A stretch of DNA of 64,000 nucleotides, from positions 120,657,989-120,721,988 of the forward strand of contig CP136068.1 of the NCBI GenBank assembly GCA_032622095.1, read 5' to 3'. Of this stretch, positions 1-10,420 are shown piece by piece (within the stretch, counting starts at the first letter, position 1; every line of letters starts with the position of its first letter). The notes beneath the pieces were generated by a model. That model was not told the origin of the DNA. It did not search any database and saw nothing but the letters and a program-made list of their open reading frames with translations. The position numbers and the translations under genes were made by a program. This DNA comes from Siphonodentalium dalli (lineage: Eukaryota > Mollusca > Scaphopoda > Gadilida > Siphonodentaliidae).

Positions 1-29
1 TCTAACGTTTTGCTATCATGTGATCGATC

Positions 30-140
30 ATGTGGATAAAATCGTAGCTGCAAACATCGCAGCACCGTAGCGTCTGCGGGCAAGCTACGATTTCTCCACC
101 TACGATTTTCCCCACTTACGATTTTAATCGTAGCGTCTGC
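30..140. repeat. Inverted short repeats around CGTAGCGTCTGCGG
   Basis: Several direct and inverted copies of TCGTAGC and of CGTAGCGTCTGCGG occur within about 110 bases, together with TACGATTTTCCCC. This looks like the end of a foldback-type element cut by the window edge. Downstream of the channel stop; family not recognised. Confidence 0.4.
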
Positions 141-240
141 GGTGGCACTTATATATGAGAGACTTGAATATATAAGAGAATGCATTGGCACAGGGTTTTC
201 GCAAAATTTCAGGAAGCTCCAGACATGGGAGGATTAATGA
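140..240. mobile_element. Partial copy of TTAA short element, family A
   Basis: Right half of the palindrome-bearing element: TATATAAGAGAATGCATTGG, then CACAGGGTTTTCGC, and an end GCTCCAGACATGGGAGGATTAA. The sequence after it (starting TTAATGAACGGAT) is also found after the full copy ending at 9283, so a larger unit than the short element was duplicated. Confidence 0.6.
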
Positions 241-356
241 ACGGATACTTTTTATAATTTTAAAATATTCAATTCTTCACATCAGATATCTCTCAGTTCA
301 GAGGGTAATCTATATAAGAGAATTTTGCAGATTTACTGTGTGTGCCTTTGGTCCTA

Positions 357-617
357 TTAATTCTTTTTTGATGGGAGCTGCGATGGCGCAGCATTAAAGA
401 TCCTGTGCCAGTGCATTCTCTTATATATGTGAGTCTCCCATAGGAAGCCTTGCATATATAAGAGAATGCATTGGCTACACGGTCAAGGTACATGTAAATA
501 TTGTCAGGTCAATGTATTCTCTTATATATGTGAGGTACCTCCCTGTGGGAGACTCACATATATAAGAGAATGCATTGGCACAGGGTTTTCAAAAAGCTCC
601 AGTCACGGTAGGGTTAA
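357..617. mobile_element. TTAA-bounded palindromic MITE, family A; overlaps the channel stop codon
   Basis: Bounded by TTAA at 357-360 and 614-617. The inner right end reads GCTCCAGTCACGGTAGGG, matching the ends of other family members (CCCTTCCATGACTGGAGC inverted). Inside are two hairpins built on CATTCTCTTATATATG and its complement, separated by a short AT spacer. TTAA target duplication and CCC start fit the piggyBac superfamily (established for that superfamily; assignment is inference). It sits at the end of the terminal channel exon and supplies its last codons. Neither side encodes protein of its own. Confidence 0.75.
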
Positions 618-900
618 ACAATGGACAGATATCATACTGTTCAGACACATCCCATGTGGGGTCAGTGGCTTTCTTACCTCATGACATGGTGATATGGGTG
701 GTGGTGGAGGAAATTCGGTGTCATCTTTTGAGTCGTAGATGTTGTCCCCGTTACCGTTGGGATTGACTGGTGGCGGGGGCAGCTGATCGACAGCTGATGG
801 AGTAAATGATGATGATGACACTCTGTTCGGATGATTCTTGAGTATATGAAGTATCATAGAAATATCTGAATTCAACTTTCTCTCCAACCTAGTCAGCTGG
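603..900 (-). CDS. KCNH (erg-like): ERG channel terminal exon: coiled coil, proline-rich end, stop
   Basis: Last coding exon (298 nt), acceptor cttctttacag before CCAGCTG. It encodes SQLTRLERKLNSDISMILHI, then LKNHPNRVSSSSFTPSAVDQ, two proline runs (LPPPPVNP and FPPPPPISP) and ends CLNSMISVHCLTLP before TGA at 605-603. The heptads LSSQLTRLERKL and ISMILHIL continue the ERG tetramerisation coiled coil. The final residues and the stop are read from the end of a TTAA-bounded short transposon (357-617), so the native C-terminus may once have been different. No clear AATAAA was seen downstream within the 600 bases that remain, so the 3' UTR end is not placed. Confidence 0.94.
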
Positions 901-1100
901 CTGTAAAGAAGGTAGGACATCATTTTATTTAATAACCATGTTCAGTCACACATACATGTAACTTGTAACATATGTTGCCATTGCCAACATAAGTCACCTG
1001 ACAATTTCGCCAACACATACACGATCATTCCATTTAGAAGTTTTGTGTCCAATGTTTGGCATACGAAACTTGCTACAATAAGTATTAATCCAATCTTCTA

Positions 1101-1493
1101 TTAAAGATTCATAATCTGCATTAATGCCCCTAAATTACCATTTCTTTGGCTTCGGGGTTAAAAATTATTTAATTCGAGTTGAGGAACTGACCAATCAAAG
1201 CTCAGAGTTATCAGATATTGATTTTTGAAATCTGATTGTTTCACCACCTGGAGTATTTGGCAGCCTATCAAATATTCGACGAGCCAACTGACATACTCTT
1301 GATGCCAAATTGCATTGAACAAAATGTTGATATATAACACTTTTTGGAACATTTTATGCTAGAGTTGACACAGTGGTTAGCATACTTTTTGGTAATTAAT
1401 AGATTCTGATAACTAAAACATTGTTTGAAGAAATGTTATTGTTGTCAGAATCTGATGATACAGGAATAGTTGAATCGGATTGTATACCTTTAA
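1101..1493 (+). mobile_element. TTAA-bounded short element, family B
   Basis: Starts TTAA plus AGATTCATAATCTG and ends TATACCT plus TTAA. Contains the family-B core TTTCTTTGGCTTCGGGG and AATTCGAGTTGAGG, shared with the copies at 12496, 16926, 24026, 26830 and 34325. Non-coding. Lies between the last two channel exons. Confidence 0.65.
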
Positions 1494-2963
1494 CAGAATC
1501 AGCAACATATGCTATGCGGACAGTAGGAGAATGAGATTTGCCTATGTGGATGTATCTTATTTTGATTGAAACCAATTACACGTATTAGTGGTTGCAATTC
1601 TCCTTGCCACCGATTATTGTTTATGCCTGTTGCTAGGCATTGGGTCGATATCTATACACATGTGGGTTTCGCACAATAAAATGATGTGACTTTTACCATC
1701 CAGTGTATCTCTATAGCAATACCATAGTAACACAGTTACAGGTTGCACATATGTGTGTCTGAACCTGGCTATTGTCTCATACAGGACTTGTCACTCATAA
1801 GTTATAATCAGTATGATTATTATGTCTGCCAATTTGTGTGCTGATTACTTTTGATAGAATTATAGCGATAGGCTGAATGGTACCAGTTGGTAGCTGTGAC
1901 TTGTAATAAATAAATGGCAATCATAACTGGATATCAGTGAGGAAGTTTGCCAGTTTGTTAACTGCGACATATACTAAGTTATGCCATTGAAAAATCTTCT
2001 AACATCTGACTATAAAGGGTGTGTAGATCATTGCAATAGCTAGTAGATAGATACAATGGTGAGCAGAACATCGATTCATTTTGCTGGCAGTTAGCTCAGT
2101 GCTATGTTAAAATACGCAAATCAATATTGAAATCCATAAAGTCAAATTATAATCTAAAATTTGCAGAGGGGTCACCAAGCCTAGGGATAAATAAATTGAA
2201 TGATTTAAAAAAAACATTAAACATAATCACAGTAGAATATTTGCATGACAGTGTCTTAACTTTTAATTAAGGTTCTAAGATATCACCCGAATGTGAGACC
2301 ATGTGCCTATTAGAACCCTCTATCAATTATAGCTGCTTTATCTGGTTGTCTGGGCAGGATATAAGTCACGATTGGGAGATCAAGTTGAATGAGTGTAATT
2401 TCATCTTTGATTGATATGTACGCTCATGGTGGATGATTTAATTTGATAACAAATTCTACAATTTCCACAATTTCTAATATCATCTAAAATTACATTGTAG
2501 ATAAAAGCTTGCTTCTTACGAATACCAGACTGAGATATCTATTTATTGTTTTTCCACTGTCTACCAGATGATATTAAGAAGCATAAGAAGCAATCAGAAA
2601 TAATTATCAACCTTCTGCAAACAAGGAGCAAACACTTATGGCATATTTGCCGAAAACTATTCTGCCATACATTTTTCCCATGCAAATTAGGTTTGCGGTA
2701 AACATGCTGCAAAGTTGCTGACAAATTAGTTGTGAACTTAATTTGCAAGTGTGCCAAAAACTTTATCATAAACCTTAGGTTTGGGGCAAACATTCTGCAA
2801 GTTGTTGAAAGCCTCATTTGCATTACAACAATTTGTGGCACACAGACAATTCTGCTTTTACAGAACTAATCTGAGGTGAATTCCAAACATAAACAACTCA
2901 TGTTTTCATCATCAAAATGTTGTTCATCATAAGTGTAATATTAATTGGGGCAAATAAATAATA

Positions 2964-3247
2964 TTAAATCTCTTCGCTGCTAAATGACATTATGACGTCA
3001 TGTGCTGGACTGTTGACATTATTGCCATTTTCCAGTGGAAAAATATAACGGGAATATCACAAGAACCATAAATCTGACTCAGTTGGAACGTCATACACTG
3101 TTCGAAACTTCGAGATACAGTTATTCCAATGCACCAAACTCTGAGTTCCAGTTATGAATAATGGCCTACTGCTAATGTGCTGAATGCACACGACGTGCAC
3201 TTTTACGTCTGTAGTAGTTACGGACGTCATAGCAGCGAAGAGGTTAA
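2964..3247. mobile_element. TTAA-bounded short element, family E
   Basis: TTAA on each side, inverted ends CTCTTCGCTGCTA, followed inwards by a shared TGAC and ACGTCA-type sequence. 284 bp, non-coding, single copy in the window. Confidence 0.65.
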
Positions 3248-3469
3248 ATCAATACAAGCTTGACTGATAGGTTGCCTAAATAACGGACAACTCTGAAAGA
3301 CACCATTTGATAAAACATTGTTTCACAATGCATAAATAATTAAAACTACAGGTCAGCCCAAAATAACACCTTTTCGTGTATTGAATCTTCTTATGCAGAC
3401 ATTGCCAAAAATATTGACAAAAACATCTATAATAATACAACAAAAGAGGACCTTTACCTAGAATGTATA

Positions 3470-4075
3470 CAAAATGAAAACAAGAGGTGTGCACTCGAGT
3501 GCTAGCATACCCCCACCGTGGCAAATTCAACCCGCATTATCCGTAAACTCAACCAAAAAGATTTTTAACTTTAAAGAAAAATTCGGAATAATAATATCGA
3601 TATGGTGTCACAAGAAGCTTGTACAGAAAAAATTATTCAAATCGGTTCATATTTGTTAAAGTTGTTAAGTCAGACAGAATTTTCTAAGTCAAAATAAGTC
3701 GAAAATGAGGTGTAATATTACGAAAAACAGTCTGAGCCAATCCCTAGGTGCATCATGTAGAGAGGGTATTGTGAGAAGCATGTATACCAAAAAGTATTGA
3801 AATCGGTTCATATTTGTTAAAGTTATTAAGTCGGAAAGAATTTTCTAAGTCAAAATAAGTCGAAAAAGAGGCGTAACTTGAAAAACAAAAGTCGGACCGA
3901 ACCGTAATTAGCATCATGCAGAGAGACCGTCCTAAGGAGATTGCATACAAAAAATTATTGAAATCGGTTCATAGTTGTTCGAGTTATGAGGACGGACCCA
4001 CAAACGGACAGAGAAAGCGTGACGGACGCAGTCAATCCAGTATACCCCCCATTTTCTTCGAAAGTGGGGGTATAA
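3470..4075 (+). repeat. Tandem unit of about 170 bp with ATACCCCC ends
   Basis: Three copies of AATCGGTTCATATTTGTTAA and the surrounding AAGTCAAAATAAGTCGA at about 3635, 3810 and 3965. The block opens with GCATACCCCCAC and closes with GTGGGGGTATAAC, so the outer ends are inverted. Same end style as the block at 5885-6907, suggesting one class of composite repeat. No coding potential. Confidence 0.6.
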
Positions 4076-4222
4076 CTATGGGTTGGTGGAATTGAGGGAG
4101 AAGGGTGACACTGTACAAAACGTCAGGCCCAAAATAACACCTTTTCTATTGGATCTTATGGTGACATTGCCCAAAATATTGACAAAACATGTATCAAAAT
4201 ACTACAAGAGGAAGATAATTAC

Positions 4223-4431
4223 CTAGAGAGTTCAGAGAGGCGGAATTCCACATCTGTTGGGTTTGAACCTGGAATGGGTTGGGTTTCTGGTATGACTGGT
4301 TGACCTTCAGTGAACATCTGCGGCTGGATGTGACCCTGAAGGTCAAACTGGGAATGGCTAGATGGGCTGGATACAGGTAACGTCATACTCGACGTCGATT
4401 TCATCACACTAGAGCTTGAAGTTCCCTTTCT
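4223..4431 (-). CDS. KCNH (erg-like): ERG channel exon: distal tail and start of coiled coil
   Basis: A 209-nt exon, acceptor atatttcag before AGAAAG, donor CTCTCTAG/GTAATT. It encodes RKGTSSSSVMKSTSSMTLPV, a Ser/Pro/Gln-rich middle, and ends GSNPTDVEFRLSELS, where DVEFRL matches DVESRL at the head of the ERG C-terminal tetramerisation coiled coil. The last codon is split AG/C across the intron. A 115-bp copy of the intron next to this donor, including a look-alike of the donor itself, sits at 3350-3465 (see findings). Confidence 0.93.
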
Positions 4432-4735
4432 CTGAAATATGAGACAAAAATATAATTTTATTCTATTTTAAAGCTTCATGGCGGTTTGCGCTCCAAAATA
4501 CACCTGATAATATTCGCTTTTGAGTGGTCAATCTGGACGTCGACAATAATTGGTATACATAAAAGCAGCCAGTTTAACATCTAATGTATATGCGCAGATA
4601 TCCAAATTAGATTAAACAAATGTGGCATCAGAATTTCAATGCAGCAAACGACCGGCTCAGTTGCTGATTTGTATAATATATTTGCTAATAATTATTTGAT
4701 TGACAGCTGTGGAAAGATCCATTTATGGCAATAAT

Positions 4736-5143
4736 ATAATGTGTCTGTCATTTGCAGAATGAGGTCCCCAAAGGGTGAATTTAGTGATGCTATCCACACA
4801 GCAGGCTGGCATCACTAAATTCACCCTCAGGGAGCTTCATTCGGCTTATAGGCCTCATCTTCTGCGAAGAATCTATAGTCTCAAATTAACAGTGTTTTTA
4901 GTTACTTTTCCCCTTTGGGGAAGTTAAATTTCTATATCCCTTAATTAGCAGAAGATAAAAAAGGCATAATTAATGGGTGAACATCACCAACTTCAACTGG
5001 GCGACTTCATTCTAATCCTAGTAGTAGTAGTAGAATGACTTCCCCAGAGGGTGAATTTAGAGATGCTAGCCTGTCGTGCAGGATAGCATCCCTAATTTCA
5101 CCCTCTGGGGAACTCATTCTGCAAATGAGAGACACACTGTTTG
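4736..5143. mobile_element. Composite palindromic element, family H
   Basis: Two terminal hairpins of GAGGGTGAATTTAG and its complement flank a 200-bp core. The outer ends are GTGTCTGTCATTTGCAGAAT and the inverse ending GACACACTGTTTGCAGG. Related full copies are at 7399-7827 and 21745-22185, short copies at 8385-8450 and 11556-11712. Non-coding; class unclear. It ends 37 bp from a channel exon. Confidence 0.7.
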
Positions 5144-5179
5144 CAGGCTTGGCAGTGTTCTGGACACGAATACACATAC

Positions 5180-5304
5180 ATTGCTGGGGGCATCAGGACT
5201 GTGTTCCTGTAGAAGAGGTGCCGTTTCCTGGCTCTTTTTACTGTCTCCTCCAGAATACCGATGGGTCACTGCACTCATCAACGTATTCACACCCGAAAAC
5301 GCAC
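5180..5304 (-). CDS. KCNH (erg-like): ERG channel exon: GAFSGV segment of the tail
   Basis: A 125-nt exon, acceptor ttttttttcag before GTGCG, donor AGCAAT/GTATGT. Combined with the G from the previous exon it encodes GAFSGVNTLMSAVTHRYSGG, then DSKKSQETAPLLQEHSPDAP and SN. Human ERG has the same GAFSGVSN start of a conserved tail block, so this short exon is secure. It also resolves the phase conflict between the exons on either side (phase 1 in, phase 0 out). It lies in a 240-bp gap between two transposon-like palindromes, ending at 5143 and beginning at 5383. Confidence 0.93.
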
Positions 5305-5382
5305 CTGAAAAAAAAAATCTAAATATAATATCATTGACCTTAAGAATAAAAAGTGGGGAAAAAATTTATACTGGAATAATAG

Positions 5383-5616
5383 TTAACCCTTCCATGACTG
5401 GAGCTTTCTGCAATTTTGCGAAAAAACTGTGCCAATGCATTCTCTTATATATGCGCTTCTCCCATTGGCCTAACAATATTTACCTTGGCCTTGTAAGCCA
5501 GTGCATTCTCATTATATATGCGAGGCCTCCTATGGGAGACTCACATATAGAAGAGAATGCACTGTCACAGGAACCTTAATGCTGCACCAGCGTAGCTCTA
5601 GTCATGAAATGTTTAA
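5383..5616. mobile_element. TTAA-bounded palindromic MITE, family A
   Basis: TTAA at 5383 followed by CCCTTCCATGACTGGAGC; at the other end GCTCTAGTCATGAAATG runs to TTAA at 5613-5616. Two internal TATATA-bearing hairpins. It lies 79 bp upstream of a channel exon acceptor. Confidence 0.78.
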
Positions 5617-5884
5617 GATAATGTCTTCATATGTTGAAAATAAACTTAGTTCCTTTGTTTTAGGGTGCCCTGCAAGTTGTTATTAAGAAATAACACTTCA
5701 TTCCCTCATGTGATTGTGGTCTATAAACATATTTGGGGCAAATCACAAACATATAAATTGAAAGGCGATTTATATAAGTCAGATTTCTCTAACAAATGGA
5801 TTTTTAAACCAGGGGTGCATTTTTGGTACTTGTGATATCACAGAGACAAATTGAAATAAATATGTACAGGTTCTGTTCATGAGA

Positions 5885-6907
5885 AACAAGAGATGGACTG
5901 TCGTCTGGTGCATACCCCCTTGTGGCATACCACCTAGTGTGGGCATATCTATAACTTATGACTGCTATACTGCATTTTCATATAAACAAAGATGAATAAC
6001 TATAGAACAAAAAACCAAAACAAAACAGTTGAATGTGCCATTAAATGTCCTCATAGTGGTGAACATCCTACACAATTTCATTGAGATCCGAGCATTACTG
6101 TTCAAGTTATGAGCTGAACAGACATCAGAAGGACCAAACAGCCAACATTTCCAGATAAACAAAGATGAATAACTCTAGAATGGAAAAGCAGAACAAAATT
6201 ATGGAATGCTCTTTTTAATGTCCTCATAGTATTTAACATCCATACCAAATTTCATTGAGATCCCAGCACAACTATTGAAGTTACGACATGAACAGACACC
6301 AGAAAGACCAAAAAGACAACATTTCCAGATAAACAAAGATGAATAACTCTAGAATAGAAAATCCGAACAAAATGATGTAACCATCTATTGAATGCCCCCA
6401 TAGCGCAGTGAACATCCATTCAAAATTTCATTGAGATCCGAGCATTACTGTTCAAGTTATGACATGAACAGACACCAGACGGACCAAAAATCCAACATTT
6501 CCAGATAAACAAAGATGAATAACTCTAGAATGGAAAATCCGAACAAAACAATGGGACCCTTTGTTTAATGTGCTCATAGTTGTGAACATCCATACCAAAT
6601 TTCATTCAGATCCCAATACAACTTTTGAAGTTACGACATGAACAGGCACCAGGCGGACCAAAAAGCCAACATTTCCAGATAAACAAAGATGAATAACTCT
6701 AGAATGGAGAATCCGAAAGAAATGATGGAATCCTCTATTTAATGTCCTCATAGTAGTGAACATCCATACCTAATTTCATTGGGATCTGAGCACTACTGTT
6801 CAAGTTATGACATGAACAGACATCGGACGGACGTACGCACGCACGAACAAACGCACGCTCGGACAGGTGCAAAACAGTATACCCCCTTTTTTTTAAAAGG
6901 GGGTATA
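5885..6907 (+). repeat. Tandem array, unit about 176 bp, with ATACCCCC ends
   Basis: About five copies of a unit containing CAGATAAACAAAGATGAATA, CATTGAGATCC and GTTCAAGTTATGACATGAAC. Opens ACAAGAGATGGACTGTCGTC and a CATACCCCC stretch, closes with a (ACGG/ACGC)n tract and GGGGGTATAATA. Partial copies recur at 17998-18260 and 18820-18970. Non-coding in either strand. Confidence 0.75.
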
Positions 6908-7398
6908 ATAAGCAGACAGCAGATAATACAAGTAAAGAAGGAGTATTAGAGAGATTCGGCTTGTAGATTATGGCATATAATATGTAGGCGTTAAACCGCC
7001 ATTTTAGGAAAATGACCAATCATAAAGTAGTTATAATATGATATACTATGGTGATTGAATTTATAACCTAATAAAACTCAGCTGAATGCTACAAGCTCTT
7101 TTGACTTTAACTGCTACAGAGTTATGCTTTTTGAAACGACATTTATTAATATACTGCCAAAGTCTTTTATGTAACGAGATTTTCCCTATTTACAGGTATT
7201 TGTTTGAGTTGTCTAGTATTAATATATCCTATCACATGCTGCCATTTACCTATTTATTTATACATGCTGCCATTTATCTTACAAGCTACACAACTAGAAG
7301 TTACAAATGGAATCTCTACTGATTATTTTCTGAACATTTCATAAGTGACAAACTACTCATTGAGTATAGAAAGCGAGAAATAGTTAAGGGATCTGCAG

Positions 7399-7827
7399 GC
7401 CTGCAAATAGTGTGTCTGTCATCTGCAGAATGAGGTCCCCAGAGGGTGAATTTAGTGACGCTATGCCACAAAGTGGACAAGCATCACCAAATTCACCCTC
7501 TGGGGACCTCATTCTGCTTAGGCCTAAACTGCTATGGGAGACCTAGGATCAGATTGAAGTTCCCCAGGTGATGTTCTCCCATTAGTCACCTCAATTATGC
7601 ATTTTATCTTTTGCAAATTATGGGATACAGAAACTTCCCAGCAGGGAAAAAGAAACTAAAAACAATGTTAACTTGAGACTATAGATACTTCCTAGAAGAT
7701 GAGGCCTGAGCAGAATGAGGTCCCTAGAGGGTGATTTTGGTAATGCTAGCCCACTGTGCAGATGGCATTACTAAATTCACCCTCTGGATACCTCATTCTG
7801 CAAATGACAGACACACTATTTGCAGGC
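7399..7827. mobile_element. Composite palindromic element, family H
   Basis: The best-preserved copy: perfect inverted ends GCCTGCAAATAGTGTGTCTG and inverse. Hairpins GAGGGTGAATTTAGTGACGC with its complement at the left, and an equivalent pair at the right. Ends 30 bp from the donor of a channel exon. Confidence 0.75.
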
Positions 7828-7857
7828 TTTATTATCTGATTCACATGACTTGCTTAC

Positions 7858-8094
7858 CAGCAATAGAACTGAACGTAGTTTTCTTTTCATCTTTAGCAAA
7901 GTTAAAGTTTGCTGGAGTTACGTCCTGACCAGCCTTCGCGGGCGTGAATTCTAAGATTCCGACTCCGCTTTCTCGAATCTCGTCCTCACTAGAATCAAAC
8001 GATATTTGTGTATGTTCTTCATTAGTCTGTCGTCGAAGTCGACGGGATCTCCGGGGTCGGAACCTGTCAACATCTTTCCCTTCACTATCTTCAT
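7858..8094 (-). CDS. KCNH (erg-like): ERG channel exon: low-complexity cytoplasmic tail
   Basis: A 237-nt exon, acceptor ctttgcttgcag before ATGAAG, donor ATTGCTG/GTAAGC, phase 1 at both ends. It encodes DEDSEGKDVDRFRPRRSRRL and later SFDSSEDEIRESGVGILEFT, ending KTTFSSIAG. The Arg cluster RPRRSRRLRR followed by an acidic SSEDE stretch resembles the order in the vertebrate ERG distal tail (basic region, then SSEDE), although alignment is loose. Ser and Thr near acidic residues could be phosphorylation sites (inference). A palindromic element ends about 30 bp past the donor. Confidence 0.9.
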
Positions 8095-8316
8095 CTGCAA
8101 GCAAAGAAAAAATGACACATTACTCATATTTATGTTTTTGCACTACTATTTTCTGCATATCCCTCCGGGTGCGAATTTAACACTTGAATACAAAATCAAA
8201 ATCAGCACAAAGAGTTGCGCAAATTCACAGGGAAAACATTAGAAAATCTTTTTATGGCTTTTATTTCATACATTGTTGTAATCTTAGTAAATGAAATATT
8301 TCCAGCCTGTGTGTTA

Positions 8317-8450
8317 TTAAAGGCCCACGTAATTTTGGAACACCTGATAATTTTATATAAAATATATGCCATATTATAATTTCAACAGTAACATCACTAA
8401 ATTCACCCTCTGGGGACCTCATTCTGCAGATGTCTGGCAGCATATTTTCA
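8317..8450. mobile_element. Fragments of family F and family H elements
   Basis: TTAA plus AGGCCCACGTAATTTT begins a family F end that breaks off at about 8385, where CATCACTAAATTCACCCTCT of family H takes over and runs to about 8450. Followed at 8460-8590 by three copies of a 55-60 bp unit with CACTCATGTTGGTTT. Two elements abutting suggests insertion followed by deletion. Confidence 0.5.
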
Positions 8451-9021
8451 GGCCTGCTTTTGTTCGTGTTTGGGTGTGTAATAAATATAGAGACACACTC
8501 ATGTTGGTTTGAGGTGTGTAATAAATATTGACACACTCCTGTTGGTTTAGGGTGTTTAATAAACATAGAGACCCACTCATGTTGGTTTTGGTTAGAGCTT
8601 ATAGCCGCACTGGAGAGGTTGACATAAGGATGCTCTCCCCTCTCCTGTGATAATCACTAACTCAAATCAACGCAAATGCAGCTCTGTATATTTATACCCA
8701 CAGAATCATTAGATTAAGGGGACCTAAATACATCAAACGATTAAATTTAAATAAAATAGCCACTATGTTCCACTGTTTAATGATATAAATACCCTTAGAA
8801 AACCACATCTTGCCTTTTTCTCTGTCAAAGCCAGCAATAACGATTTAATGAGGTTCCCCATGGTTCTTCATATAATTTAATTATCAAGCTATTTCTTCAG
8901 GACAGATAGCAATATGATTCTCTTACCTCAATCATTCATGATAATTAAGTTATTGAAAAGGCCAGGATGTGTCAAAACAAGTATATAAACTATACATAAT
9001 TGTGTATATAAAAGTAAATAT

Positions 9022-9283
9022 TTAACCCTTTCATGATGGGAGCCATGCTGGCGCAGCATTAAAGATCCTGTGCCAGTCTATTATCTTATATATGCAAAGT
9101 CCCATAGGGAGCGTCACATATATAAGAGAATGCACTGGCTTACAAGGTCAAAGTAGATATTGTTAGGCCAATGTATTCTGTTATATATGCGAGGCTCCCT
9201 ATGGGGGACTTGCATATATAAGAGAATGCAATGGCACGGGGTTATCGCAAAATTTCAGGAAGCTCCAGTCATGGAAGGGTTAA
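9022..9283. mobile_element. TTAA-bounded palindromic MITE, family A (complete)
   Basis: The cleanest member: TTAA at 9022-9025 and 9280-9283, inverted ends CCCTTTCATGATGGGAGC and CCCTTCCATGACTGGAGC (read inward), and two hairpins each with CATATATAAGAGAATGCA. 262 bp, no ORF. Confidence 0.82.
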
Positions 9284-9449
9284 TGAACGGATAACTTTTA
9301 TTAATTTTAAAATATTCAAATCTTCACTTCAGCTATCACTCAGCACAAAGGGTGATCTTTTTTTTTAATATTTATAACCAAACCATAGCATACCATACCA
9401 TACCATACCATAGCATTGTAATTTCTTTTATAAACCTGATTTTACTAAC

Positions 9450-9555
9450 CTTGAGAAGCAGAGGAGGCAGTCGGTTCTTTACATCTCAACCGTTGTCGAG
9501 CTTTCCGTATGTCATATTCTTCATCCTTCATTCGCGTGCCGACAGTTACCTCAGG
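9450..9555 (-). CDS. KCNH (erg-like): ERG channel exon: tail just after CNBHD
   Basis: A 106-nt exon not long enough to stand out as an open frame. It is inferred from a strong acceptor (gattgcttgcag), donor TCTCAAG/GTTAGT, and a frame that is open only in the phase required by its neighbours. It encodes PEVTVGTRMKDEEYDIRKAR, then QRLRCKEPTASSASQ. The charged, basic-rich sequence is what the region after the CNBHD of ERG looks like (human has a run of Arg/Lys here), but there is no residue-level match to lean on. Its acceptor abuts a 23-bp minisatellite. The joined length downstream stays in frame to the stop, which supports its inclusion. Confidence 0.82.
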
Positions 9556-9565
9556 CTGCAAGCAA

Positions 9566-10105
9566 TCACATTCATTAAAGTTAGTCTATCACATTCATTA
9601 AAGATGGTCTATCCCTTCACATTCATTAAAGATAGTCTATCACATTCATTCACGATAGTCTATCACATTCATTCACGATAGTCTATCACATTCATTAAAG
9701 ATAGTCTATCACTTTCATTAAAGATGGTCTATCACATTCATTAAAGATGGTCTATCCCTTCACATTCATTAAAGATAGTCTATCACATTCATTCACGATA
9801 GTCTATCACATTCATTAAAGATAGTCTATCACTTTCATTAAAGATGGTCTATCACATTCATTAAAGATGGTCTATCTCTTCACATTCATTAAAGATGGTC
9901 TATCACATTCATTAAATATGGTCTATCTCTGCACATTCATTAAAGATAGTCTATCACATTCATTAAAGATGGTCTATCTCTGCACATTCATTAAAGATGG
10001 TCTATCACATTCATTAACGATGGTCAATCACATTCATTAAAGATGGTCTATCACATTCATTAAAGATGGTCAATCACATTCATTAAAGATGGTCTATCTC
10101 TTCTC
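9566..10105. repeat. 23-bp minisatellite (some 28-bp variants)
   Basis: More than 20 units of CACATTCATTAAAGATGGTC plus TAT, with interspersed variants carrying an extra CCCTT or TCTCT/TCTGC. The array ends only about ten bases before the acceptor of the channel exon at 9555, so it forms the region where the branch point should lie. Confidence 0.93.
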
Positions 10106-10305
10106 TGTCACAATTACAGCAACAACATATTTTTTATAAATACCAGTTTCAAGACTACAAATAGCTATTATGTGAATAAAATACATATAAAACTGAAGAT
10201 TAGGTATAAATTTTTCTCTATAAAGTCATTATAATTAAGTGGTTTATTTCGATCCTAAGATCATGGTGAAATCAAAGTTTAATTGCAACTTGCCATGATT
10301 GAGGG

Positions 10306-10420
10306 TGCTAATAAGATAAGAGTTTTCCAACAAGCCATATTTCCGACTAAATCCTGAAAAGTTACCCATAATTCTGCTGTGGTTAAGGAGTCGATTAATT
10401 AGAGCATTACTGTATACATG
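10306..10420. mobile_element. Half copy of TA-bounded palindromic MITE, family T
   Basis: Contains ATTTCCGACTAAATCCTGAA and GTGGTTAAGGAGTCGATTAA, ending GCATTACTGTATA. Complete copies at 14937, 19568 and 20667 define the family. Confidence 0.6.

Noticed and set aside
390-590. TATATAAG in hairpins as promoters
   Set aside because: The TATA-like string is part of the palindrome in every copy and on both strands, with no associated gene start.
2085-2110. A-box-like GCAGTTAGCTCAGTGC suggesting a tRNA
   Set aside because: No B box or stems at the right distance.
9566-10105. Regular repeats recalling a CRISPR array
   Set aside because: Units are contiguous with no unique spacers; eukaryotic minisatellite. 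The same holds for 46215-47850 and 49690-50705.
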